Part shown: in pieces, positions 25,796-33,565 of the stretch
How positions within the stretch are numbered: the first letter of the stretch is position 1
How the letters are laid out: each line of letters begins with the position of its first letter
Source: Minwuia thermotolerans
GTDB lineage: Bacteria > Pseudomonadota > Alphaproteobacteria > Minwuiales > Minwuiaceae
Length of the DNA: 64,000 nucleotides
Reading direction: 5' to 3'
Assembly: GCA_021604565.1 (NCBI GenBank)
Contig: BQJF01000003.1
Coordinates: 1-64,000, forward strand
Notes under the pieces: generated by a model
Told to the model about the DNA's origin: nothing
Database searches by the model: none
Seen by the model: the letters and a program-made list of their open reading frames with translations, nothing else
Program-made: the position numbers and the translations under genes

Positions 25796-26692
25796 ATGAG
25801 TGAACTGAGCGACCTGATTGCTTTCCTGGAGCAACAGCCACCGGCCCATACCGTCTCGCTGGCGCAGCGGCGGGCGCTCTATGATCGTGCGGAGAAGGCC
25901 TTCGCGTTGCCCGATGGTGTCACCGTCAGCGACTGGTCCTGCGGGGAACTGGCGGGCGAGTTGCTTCATGTATCGGGCGCGGCGGCGGACCGGATCATTG
26001 TCTATCTGCACGGTGGTGGTTACGGCATCGGGTCCCCGCGCTCTCACCGCCACCTTGCCGCCGCCATCGGCGTTGCCACCCGGTCGGACGTGCTGGTGCC
26101 GGACTATCGCCTGGCCCCTGAGCATCCCTTCCCGGCGGCGCTGCAGGATGCACTTGCCGCCGTGGAGCAGGTGAGGCTCGAACGGCCTGACAAGAAGGTA
26201 TGTGTCATGGGGGACTCCGCGGGCGGTGGCCTGACGGTCTCGGTTCTGACTGCCCTGCGCGACCGGGGCGGGGCGGCACCTGTCGCCGGTGTCTGCCTGT
26301 CGCCCTGGGTGGACCTGGATGTTGCGGCTGGCTCCGATGTCGCGACGGCGACCGCCAGTGACCCGCTGGTCGATTTCAAGGATATCGCCGGTTACGCCGA
26401 CGCTTACCTGGGCGGTGCAGCGCTGGACGATCCGGCGGCATCGCCCATCCATGCGGACCTATCCGGTCTGCCGCCATTGCTGGTTCAGGCCAGCAATGCG
26501 GAGGCGTTGCGTTTCGATTCCCTGCGGCTGGCGGAGCGGGCGCGGTCACAGGGGGCGGATATCGCCCTGCAGATGACGGACGGCGTGCCGCATGTCTGGC
26601 ACTGGTTCTGGCCACGGCTGGAAATCGCGCGGCAGTCGATCACGCAGATCGGGACATGGCTGGAGCCCCATTGGCAGGGATCGGGTGCATGA
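25796..26692 (+). CDS. Alpha/beta hydrolase, HSL-like esterase
   Basis: 298 aa. Hormone-sensitive-lipase family: YLHGGGYGIGSPRSH oxyanion loop, DYRLAPEHPFPAAL, nucleophile GDSAGGGL, and C-terminal DGVPHVWHWF with the catalytic His. No signal peptide. Cytoplasmic esterase or lactonase; substrate unknown. It overlaps the following SDR gene by four bases (ATGA) and has AGGGAGGG-like sequence before its ATG. Confidence 0.9.
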   Translation: MSELSDLIAFLEQQPPAHTVSLAQRRALYDRAEKAFALPDGVTVSDWSCGELAGELLHVSGAAADRIIVYLHGGGYGIGSPRSHRHLAAAIGVATRSDVLVPDYRLAPEHPFPAALQDALAAVEQVRLERPDKKVCVMGDSAGGGLTVSVLTALRDRGGAAPVAGVCLSPWVDLDVAAGSDVATATASDPLVDFKDIAGYADAYLGGAALDDPAASPIHADLSGLPPLLVQASNAEALRFDSLRLAERARSQGADIALQMTDGVPHVWHWFWPRLEIARQSITQIGTWLEPHWQGSGA

Positions 26693-27480
26693 CCACGGCA
26701 CGACACATCCTCGGTGACCCTGCATGGGCGAAGGGTGCCGCGCTGGTCGTGGGCGGCAGCGGTGGCATCGGGCGTGCGATATGCGCCCTGCTGGCGGAGG
26801 CCGGATCCGATGTCGCGCTGACATATCGCGGCAATGCGGCGGCAGCCGAAGCGGCCGCGGCTGAAGTCCGCGCCACCGGACAGCAGGCTGAAGTGGCGCA
26901 ACTGGATCTGCAGGATCCGGAGGCGGTGAAACAGGTCGTCGGCCAGATGGCTGACCGGTTCGGCGGGCTACACTCCGTTGTCTATGCTTCCGGCCCCGTG
27001 GTCCACATGACCCCGATTCACAGGCTGACCCCGGAACAGTGGGGCAATGTGATCGACACGGACGTGAAGGGATTCTTCAATCTGGTCTGGGCGACCCTGC
27101 CCCTGTTCCGCGAACAGAAAAGCGGGGCCTATGCCGCCGTGATCACGACAGCGGTGGAACGGGTGCCACCGCTGGACATCATGTCCGCCTCTCCCAAGGC
27201 TTCCATCGAGATGCTGGTGAAGGGTATCGCGGTGGAGGAGGGCAAGAACGGCATTCGCGCCAATTGCATCGGACCCGGCTGGATCGATGCCGGACTGGGC
27301 AGGGAGGTGCTGCAGAACGAACTGCGTCCCGATCAGTTGGAACGCGTCACGAAGATGATCCCGCTGCGCCGGGTGGGGGAGGCACGCGAGGTCGCCGACG
27401 CGGTGCTGTTCCTGCTCTCCGCCCGCGCCCGCTATGTCACGGGCCAGACACTCTCCGTCGATGGCGGCGGACAACTCTGA
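26689..27480 (+). CDS. SDR family protein lacking the usual catalytic tyrosine
   Basis: About 263 aa from the ATG at 26689, overlapping the hydrolase stop. SDR fold with GGSGGIGRAI cofactor loop, YASGPVV in place of NNAG, and C-terminal YVTGQTLSVDGG. The expected YxxxK active site reads SASPK (in IMSASPKAS): the Lys is kept, but neither the Y-x3-K nor the enoyl-reductase Y-x6-K position is Tyr. It may use another residue, catalyse a different reaction or be non-catalytic. Co-transcribed with the esterase. Confidence 0.85.
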   Translation: MTTARHILGDPAWAKGAALVVGGSGGIGRAICALLAEAGSDVALTYRGNAAAAEAAAAEVRATGQQAEVAQLDLQDPEAVKQVVGQMADRFGGLHSVVYASGPVVHMTPIHRLTPEQWGNVIDTDVKGFFNLVWATLPLFREQKSGAYAAVITTAVERVPPLDIMSASPKASIEMLVKGIAVEEGKNGIRANCIGPGWIDAGLGREVLQNELRPDQLERVTKMIPLRRVGEAREVADAVLFLLSARARYVTGQTLSVDGGGQL

Positions 27481-27495
27481 GAAGACGCCGGGCCT

Positions 27496-28584
27496 TTATG
27501 ATATCCGGTATTTCGCCAGCACATCCGGGTCGGGCTCGAAGCCGATGCCGGGACGGTCGGGCACGGTGATGCTGCCACCTACCGGCTTTGGAATGGCCGA
27601 GTCGATGAAGGCTTCGGGCTGGATCCAGAAGAATTCGAACAGTTCTGCGTTCGGTTTCGCCGCCATGACCTGCACGGTGGCCCAGTACCCCGGCCCGAAA
27701 TAGGGTGAATGCGGCATGACGCGCTTGCCCGCCTCGGCGGCCGCATTGCAGATCGCCACGGCCTCCGACACGCCGCCGACCTTGGTGACCGACGGCTGAA
27801 CGAAGTCGATCTTCGGAATGGTGCGGCGGAACTCGGTCAGGGTGCAGGCGTTCTCACCACTGGCGATGGAGACGCCATACTGCTCCTGCAGTGCACCCAG
27901 GGTCTCCGCGTCGTCAGGCGGAAACACCGGCTCCTCGACCCAGTAGAGGCCGAGGCGCTGCATTTCCGGCATCATCCGGTGCGCGTCCTCCAGCGACCAG
28001 TTGCAGTTCACGTCGGTGGTGACGCGAACCCCTTCACCCGCCGCCGCGACACCGGCCTCGATGCAGTCCAGCGCGATCTCGTGCAGTTTCACGGTCCCGA
28101 ACCCGCGCGCGACCACATCCGCCGTGAACTCCGCAACCTGTTCGGGATTGCCGTAGCGCACCAGGCTGGCATAGGCCGGGATCGAGGGGCGCGGGCTGTC
28201 CGACAGCAGGCGGGCCAGCGACACTCCCTGCTGCTTCGCCGCAATGTCCCAGAGTGCGGTATCGACCGCGGAGATGGCGAAGACGGTAATGCCATAGCGC
28301 CCGTGCAGGTGCAGCCGCTTCTGCAGCAGGTGATTGAAGGCAGCAATGTCATCGATCTCCACGCCCACGACATGCGGCAGCACCATATCCTGCAGCGCGG
28401 CGATGGTGGCCCCGACGCAGTGGTAGGCGAAACCGTCGCCCCAGCCGACGACGCCATCCTCCGTTGTCAGTTTCAGCAGTGCCACATCCAGATGCGTCCA
28501 TTGCTGCGGCATCAGGCCGACCCCGGAACTACCATCGGTGAAGGGGATCGACAGGCGGATGATCTCTGCGGAACGGATCTTCAT
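27496..28584 (-). CDS. Mandelate racemase/muconate lactonizing family enzyme
   Basis: 362 aa. Enolase superfamily: strand-2 acid/base pair is K-x-H (TVKLHEI) rather than K-x-K, metal ligands in TTDVNCNWS, YWVEEPVFP and ASGENACT, and a late His in VMPHSPYFGPG. The K-x-H and MPHSPYFGPG arrangement differs from the galactonate dehydratase-like paralogue at 16639, so a different racemase, dehydratase or cycloisomerase activity is expected. Followed by a carboxymuconolactone decarboxylase-like gene upstream on the same strand, 17 bases apart, hinting at a ring-cleavage or lactone pathway. Confidence 0.87.
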   Translation of the reverse strand: MKIRSAEIIRLSIPFTDGSSGVGLMPQQWTHLDVALLKLTTEDGVVGWGDGFAYHCVGATIAALQDMVLPHVVGVEIDDIAAFNHLLQKRLHLHGRYGITVFAISAVDTALWDIAAKQQGVSLARLLSDSPRPSIPAYASLVRYGNPEQVAEFTADVVARGFGTVKLHEIALDCIEAGVAAAGEGVRVTTDVNCNWSLEDAHRMMPEMQRLGLYWVEEPVFPPDDAETLGALQEQYGVSIASGENACTLTEFRRTIPKIDFVQPSVTKVGGVSEAVAICNAAAEAGKRVMPHSPYFGPGYWATVQVMAAKPNAELFEFFWIQPEAFIDSAIPKPVGGSITVPDRPGIGFEPDPDVLAKYRIS

Positions 28585-28601
28585 GGTGGGCCTCCTGCGT
28601 T

Positions 28602-29153
28602 TCAGTCCGTCGGAAACGGAAAGCGGTCGAGATATTGCTGGTACTCAGGCTCCACATCGATCTCCAGACTGGCGAGCATGCGGACAACGCCATTGTAGAA
28701 CGCGATGGCGAGGAACAGCTCGATGATCATGTCCTCCGCGAAATACTGTTTCAGCTCGTCGAAGGTCCGGGAACTGGCACCGCCATCCAGCGTCATCTCC
28801 CGCGCCGCGCGCAGGATCAGCCGGGCCAGGGGTTCCAGTGCGGTTTCCTCCCCATTGGTTTCGGCGATCATCGCGGCAATGTCCGAGTCGCTGACGCCGA
28901 AATCGCCACCGATCTTGATGTGGTGGGAGAACTCGTAGGGCGAGCGGGCTAGGTATCCCACCTGCAGGATCGCCAGTTCCCGCAGCCGCCCGTCCAGATC
29001 ACTGCCGAAGCGGATGTGACGTCCCAGATGGCTGAAGGCCCGCGCCGCCTTCGGATTGTGGGCCAGCGCCCGGAACAGGTTGATGTCGCGATCCAGCAGC
29101 GGCTTGTCCGCCTCCGCCAGGTCGTCCTTCGTCAGGTATTTCACGCGCGCCAT
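28602..29153 (-). CDS. Carboxymuconolactone decarboxylase family protein
   Basis: 183 aa. All-helical AhpD/CMD-like protein: LRELAILQVGYLARSPYEFSHH, then GVSDSDIAAMI and LARLILRAAREM. The CxxC of AhpD peroxidases is absent, so it is closer to the non-redox CMD branch. Decarboxylation of a lactone is the family's namesake reaction but most such proteins are uncharacterised. In a minus-strand cluster with SDR, GST and enolase-superfamily genes. Confidence 0.88.
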   Translation of the reverse strand: MARVKYLTKDDLAEADKPLLDRDINLFRALAHNPKAARAFSHLGRHIRFGSDLDGRLRELAILQVGYLARSPYEFSHHIKIGGDFGVSDSDIAAMIAETNGEETALEPLARLILRAAREMTLDGGASSRTFDELKQYFAEDMIIELFLAIAFYNGVVRMLASLEIDVEPEYQQYLDRFPFPTD

Positions 29154-29186
29154 GTCTGTTGTCCTCCCCCTTGAATGTCGATCTGT

Positions 29187-30005
29187 TCAGCCTGCGGAAT
29201 CGCGCTCCGGTCCCTTCAGGGTGACGCCGCCATCCACCACCAGCGTCTGTCCGGTGACATAACGTGCCTGCGAGGACATCAGGAAGCGGATCGCCATGCC
29301 AACGTCCCAGCCTGTGCCTTCCATGCCCAGCAGGGAGGCCTTGCGGCGCTGTTCCCGTGCCGCATCGCTCATGCCCCGCTCATAGACCATCGGCGTGTAG
29401 ACCGGACCGGGGGCGACGCAATTGACCCGGATGCCCTCCGGCCCGTGGTCCACCGCCATCGCGCGGGTCAGTGCGATCACTGCTCCCTTGGAGGTGGTGT
29501 AGGCAGTCAGGCCGCGCGGACGCAGCGCGGAGATGGAGGAGACGTTGATGATCGCACCGCCTTCACCGCTCTCGAGCATGGCTGGAATGGCGAAGCGGGA
29601 GGTCAGATACATGGTCTCCACATTGACCTGCATCACCCGCTGCCACTCGGTCTGGCTCATGGCGACGACACTGCCGCGACTGCCGATGCCGACGTTGTTG
29701 ACCAGCCCGTCCAGACGCCCGAAGGTCGCCACTGTCTGCGCCACCATGCTTCGGCAATCGTCCTCACGCGTCGCATCGCCTTCGGTGGCCGCGGCGGAGC
29801 CGCCTTCGTCACGGATCATCCGCACCGTTGCTTCGGCCAGTTCCGCCTGGCGGTCGACCACCATCACGTCGGCCCCGGCCCGGGCGAGCAGCATCGCCGC
29901 CGCGCGCCCGTTGCCGATGCCGTCCCCGGCGGCGCCACCGCCGACAACCAGCACGACCTTGCCGTCGAGGTCGAAGGATTCGGTCTCCGCTTCCCTGTCG
30001 GCCAT
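29187..30005 (-). CDS. SDR family NAD(P)-dependent oxidoreductase
   Basis: 272 aa. Cofactor loop VGGGAAGDGIGNGRAAA is extended by a few residues relative to the usual TGxxxGIG; NNVGIG, Ser in NVSSISALRP and YTTSK active site are complete; C-terminal YVTGQTLVVDGG. Preferred acceptor unknown. Its start overlaps the GST stop by one base, so the two are coupled. Confidence 0.9.
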   Translation of the reverse strand: MADREAETESFDLDGKVVLVVGGGAAGDGIGNGRAAAMLLARAGADVMVVDRQAELAEATVRMIRDEGGSAAATEGDATREDDCRSMVAQTVATFGRLDGLVNNVGIGSRGSVVAMSQTEWQRVMQVNVETMYLTSRFAIPAMLESGEGGAIINVSSISALRPRGLTAYTTSKGAVIALTRAMAVDHGPEGIRVNCVAPGPVYTPMVYERGMSDAAREQRRKASLLGMEGTGWDVGMAIRFLMSSQARYVTGQTLVVDGGVTLKGPERDSAG

Positions 30006-30802
30006 CAGTTCTTCCCCCCGTCGAACCCGTCAGTGAAACGAATGTCGCCCCTCTCCAGACCCCGGGCCACGATGTCGAAGCCGCCGGAGCGGATCATCCA
30101 TTCCAGACGGTGGTCACGATAGTGCCGTCGGAACCCGCCGCTTTCCACAGCTCGGTAGGCCTTGCCGATGCTGGCGATGGAGGCCTCTGCCTCTGCCGCC
30201 GTGGTGGCGACGGCAGGCACGCTGTTCACCCGATCCAGCCAACCGGCAAGTGCGTCGCCTGCCTGTGGTGCAAAGCCGAACCCGCGGGAGGCATTGAGGA
30301 ATGGCACCACGGCCAGGTCGGCGCGTCCGAACTGCGCGCCGGTCATCCATTCCGCATCGCCGAGCTGCGACTCCAGCCAGGCGAAGAAGCCGTCCAACTG
30401 TGCCTCGGCTTGGCCCCGCAGCGCATCGGCCTTGTCCCCCTCTGCGCGGCGAAAGTATCTGATCTCGCCCAGACCCCAGTTCACGGCCTCCAGATGCGTG
30501 TCCGCCACATCCTCGATCATGCGAACCCTCGCCCGTGCCGCCGGGCTCTCCGGCATCAGCGGCGTTTCCGGGTGCTTCTCCTCCAGATAGTCCAGCATGA
30601 TCGTGGAATCGAAGATGCGGCAGTCACCGTCCACCAGCAGTGGCACTTCCCGCCGTGGATTGCCGTGCGCGAAGGCTTCCGCCGCCGCGCCGGACCCCAG
30701 ACCCTCCGGTCGCAGAAGTTCGAACGGAATGTCCTTGTGGCGCAGGGCGATCTTCACCTTCTGCGCATAGGGAGAAAGCGGGTGTTCGTGGAGCTGGATC
30801 AT
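30005..30802 (-). CDS. Glutathione S-transferase family protein
   Basis: About 265 aa from MIQLHEHPLSPYAQKV at 30802, with GGAGGG upstream; the longer frame overlaps the carboxyltransferase. Thioredoxin-like N-terminal domain with active-site region HPLSPYAQK (Ser as likely catalytic residue), the cis-Pro REVPLLVDGD and the E-S/D-S glutathione contact FDSTIMLDYLEE, then an all-helical C-terminal domain. Conjugation, isomerisation or ether cleavage are possible. Probably downstream in the carboxyltransferase operon. Confidence 0.88.
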   Translation of the reverse strand: MIQLHEHPLSPYAQKVKIALRHKDIPFELLRPEGLGSGAAAEAFAHGNPRREVPLLVDGDCRIFDSTIMLDYLEEKHPETPLMPESPAARARVRMIEDVADTHLEAVNWGLGEIRYFRRAEGDKADALRGQAEAQLDGFFAWLESQLGDAEWMTGAQFGRADLAVVPFLNASRGFGFAPQAGDALAGWLDRVNSVPAVATTAAEAEASIASIGKAYRAVESGGFRRHYRDHRLEWMIRSGGFDIVARGLERGDIRFTDGFDGGKN

Positions 30803-30836
30803 CCGACCCTCCTTGCTGTCCGCTTGCCGTTGCCGG

Positions 30837-31916
30837 TCAGTAACAGGTCGGCCAGGTCGACAGTGACTTGAACGACCCGCGTGGCGGAATGTCGATGTGC
30901 ATCCGGCTGACGTGGTGTGCCAGCCAGGCGCGGGTGTCGGCAGGGTTGATGATCTCGTCCACCTGCATGGCACCTGCCGCAGCATCCGGGCCGGTGTCGC
31001 GGGCGACCTCTGCCATCAGGCGGGCATGTTCGGCGCCCCGGGCCTCCGGGTCCAGTTTCGCCAGCTTGTCAGCATAGACCACGTTCACGCCGACAGCCGG
31101 GTCCATGAAACTGATCTCGGCAGAGGGCCAGGCGGCGACGGCGCGACTGCCCATGCTGCTGCCCGACAGGGAGAAGTAGGCGAGGCCAAAGGCCTTCCGC
31201 ATCACAACGGTCAGGCGCGGCACCTCCACCAGGGCCAGAGCCTCCGCGAAGCGGATTGCCTTGGCCAGCAGGTTATCATGCTCCACTTGCCGCCCGACCA
31301 TGAAGCCTGGCGTGTCCTGCATGAAGATCAGCGGGATGTTGTTGGCGTCGCACAGGCTGAGGAAGGCCGTTGCCTTGTCGCAGGCATCGGGCGACAGCGC
31401 CCCTGCATAGATCACCGGCTGGGACGCGACGAAGCCCACTGACCGGCCCGCCACGCGCCCGAAGGCGGTGATCAGGCTGCGCCCGAAATTGGGCTTCAGT
31501 TCGAAGATGCTGCCGTCGTCGGTCATGCGGCGCAGTACCCGGCGCATGTCATAGGCCCGCGTGCGCTTCATCGGCACCAGATCGCTGATCTTCTCGTCGG
31601 GACCGATGTTGGTGTCATATGCGGTGCGCGGCGGTTCCTCCCAGCAGTTCTGCGGCAGGTAACCGAGCAGGGTCCGCACCTGCTCGATGGCATCATCCTC
31701 GTCCTTCGCCACCCGGTCGATCTGGCCGGTCAGCCGGTCATGCACGGAGGTGCCGCCCAGTTCCTCGAAGCCGATCTTCTCGCCCGTCGCGATCTCGATG
31801 ACGCGGGGGCTGGTGACGGCGAGGCAGGTGCCCTCCACCTGGATGACCACGTCGGAGAAGGCCGACTGGAAGGACGAGCCGCCGAAGCTCTCACCGCAGA
31901 TGACGGAGATCATGGG
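30837..31916 (-). pseudogene. Biotin-dependent acyl-CoA carboxyltransferase (PccB-like), 5' part missing
   Basis: About 360 codons from the PMISVICGESFGG block to the stop. This is the C-terminal two thirds of a propionyl/acetyl-CoA carboxylase beta-type subunit: SFQSAFSDVVIQVEGTC, KISDLVPMKRTRAYDMR, the carboxybiotin-side ANNIPLIFMQDTPGFMVG, and SSMGSRAVAAWPSAEISF. Intact relatives run about 510 aa and have another 150-180 residues before PMISV. Here, just upstream of that Pro, the frame turns into Arg repeats and then AT-rich non-homologous sequence belonging to the integrase side. The gene has been cut by island insertion; the frame continuing to 32225 is not carboxyltransferase. Confidence 0.88.
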
Positions 31917-32084
31917 GGAACGTCGGCGGCGGCGCGCGTCACTCGCGCCATTTCTCACGAAATGGAATTCACGCAAATCATTGAAATTAAACGGAATTAT
32001 TGGTTCTGTTTGGATTTCTTTGTCTAAATTGGCCGGAAATTGTGGACCAAATTGGGACCAATTTGTGGACCAATGGTCGACGTC
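31917..32084. other. Island left end, attachment region candidate with GGACCAA repeats
   Basis: No gene. From about 31917 to 31955 the sequence is GC-rich and could still be target DNA; after that it is AT-rich. Just before the integrase are three direct GGACCAA repeats at 32044-32050, 32055-32061 and 32067-32073, spaced 11 and 12 bases (about one helical turn); the middle copy lies in an inverted repeat AAATTGG/CCAATTT. Such arrays suit recombinase arm or core binding. Confidence 0.55.
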
Positions 32085-33524
32085 ATGAAGCGCGTCGAAG
32101 ACAATTCTTACCTCGAACAGAGAGGCCGGGTCTGGTGGTATAACCGCCGGGTACCGAGAAAGTTCGCACACCTCGATACCCGAAAACGTATCAAGGGGTC
32201 GCTCAGCACTACCTCGCTTGAACAAGCGCGTTACAAACGTGATCTCCTAGCGGAAGCCGACGATCATTACTGGGCATCATTACAGATTGCCGATGAGGCA
32301 GGTCCCTCTACCAATCGCGAAGTGTCTGAAGCTGTACGTCGCCGATACAAGATGGCGACCGTCAAGGCTTTGGCAAGCGGGTTCATCTATCAACCAATCG
32401 ACCATCTCGCGACCGAAGCCCCCATTGAAGAAGCCCTGGCGAGGTTGCTGGCCGTTCAAACTCAGGCCGGTCCGCAAGAGATACCGAAAGAACGCGACGC
32501 CGAGGCTCTGCTGGGCGGGGCAACCAAACCCACAATAACTGTCACCGAAGCTTTCGAGATTTATCTCTCGGAGATTGCTTATAACGCGCAGCTCTACAAG
32601 TCGCCGAACCAGAGAGCGTCATGGGAAAAGACCAAGCGCACCTCCATCCAGTACTTCATCGATTTTGCCGGGGATATCGCACTTGAAAACATCACTCGAG
32701 AGCTGGCGCTCAAATATCAAAAGCACTGGGCTAGGCAGGTTAAACCGAAAGATTGTAAGACCAAGCCAATGGCCCCGAACACAGCCAACCGGCACATCGG
32801 CAATATCCGCTCGCTCTACACAGATTATTTCAAGCATATCGGTGAAGAAGAACGGCCCAATCCATTCCGCAATATGCACTTCAAAGCCAAAGCGCGAACC
32901 GAAGTGCCGCCATTCTCGTCCGACTGGGTTTGCAAAAAGATCCTGGCACCGGGCGCGACACGTCGATGGAATCCTGAACTACAGTTGATCCTTCTCATGC
33001 TAATCGAGACGGGGTGCCGCCCGAGCGAGATCATCAATTTACGGATCGAGGACTTCCATATGGATGGACCGGTTCCTTATATCGCTATTCGGGCTCGTAC
33101 GGACCGCGAGGTGAAAACCGATACGTCTGAACGAGACATTCCACTTGTTGGAATTTCACTAGAGGCGGCAAAACGGGCGGCACCGAGAGCATTCTCACAT
33201 TACTATGATCGGAACGAACTCGTTTCCGCGAACATGATGAAGAACCTGCGCAATCGAGGCTTGCTCGAGACGCCTAACCATAAGGTCTATTCACTCCGCC
33301 ACGCCTTTGAGAAACGCATGCAGGAAGCCAATATCGACTATGGCTTGCGCTGCCTTCTCATGGGCCACAAGACGACGAGGCCAGTTTACGGTGATGGTGG
33401 CTCGTTGGAGTATCGACGGGATGAGCTGCTGAAGATTGTCCATCCGTTTGACGAGCGGGTGCTGGAGCAGTTTGAGCAGGAAAATCCCGAGTGGTCGATT
33501 TGGGGTTTGAACAGCACGAAATAA
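32085..33524 (+). CDS. Tyrosine recombinase / integrase
   Basis: About 479 aa from the ATG at 32085 (TTG 32040 and ATG 32073 are alternatives). N-terminal DUF6538-like segment (YLEQRGRVWWYNRRVPRKF), SAM-like core-binding domain about 150-265, then the catalytic domain with Arg312 (ETGCRPSEI), Lys344, Arg405 (VYSLRHAFEKR; the usual His three before it is Tyr402), His428 (LMGHK) and nucleophile Tyr435. It directly abuts the insertion point and reads into the island, the normal place for an ICE integrase. Target apparently a protein gene rather than a tRNA. Confidence 0.93.
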   Translation: MKRVEDNSYLEQRGRVWWYNRRVPRKFAHLDTRKRIKGSLSTTSLEQARYKRDLLAEADDHYWASLQIADEAGPSTNREVSEAVRRRYKMATVKALASGFIYQPIDHLATEAPIEEALARLLAVQTQAGPQEIPKERDAEALLGGATKPTITVTEAFEIYLSEIAYNAQLYKSPNQRASWEKTKRTSIQYFIDFAGDIALENITRELALKYQKHWARQVKPKDCKTKPMAPNTANRHIGNIRSLYTDYFKHIGEEERPNPFRNMHFKAKARTEVPPFSSDWVCKKILAPGATRRWNPELQLILLMLIETGCRPSEIINLRIEDFHMDGPVPYIAIRARTDREVKTDTSERDIPLVGISLEAAKRAAPRAFSHYYDRNELVSANMMKNLRNRGLLETPNHKVYSLRHAFEKRMQEANIDYGLRCLLMGHKTTRPVYGDGGSLEYRRDELLKIVHPFDERVLEQFEQENPEWSIWGLNSTK

Positions 33525-33565
33525 CAAATTGGAGTATTAGCCAAATCTAGCTAGTGATATTAATC

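Noticed and set aside
31917-32225. N-terminal extension of the carboxyltransferase to 32225
   Set aside because: The extra 103 residues do not resemble any carboxyltransferase and lie over the island end and the start of the integrase.
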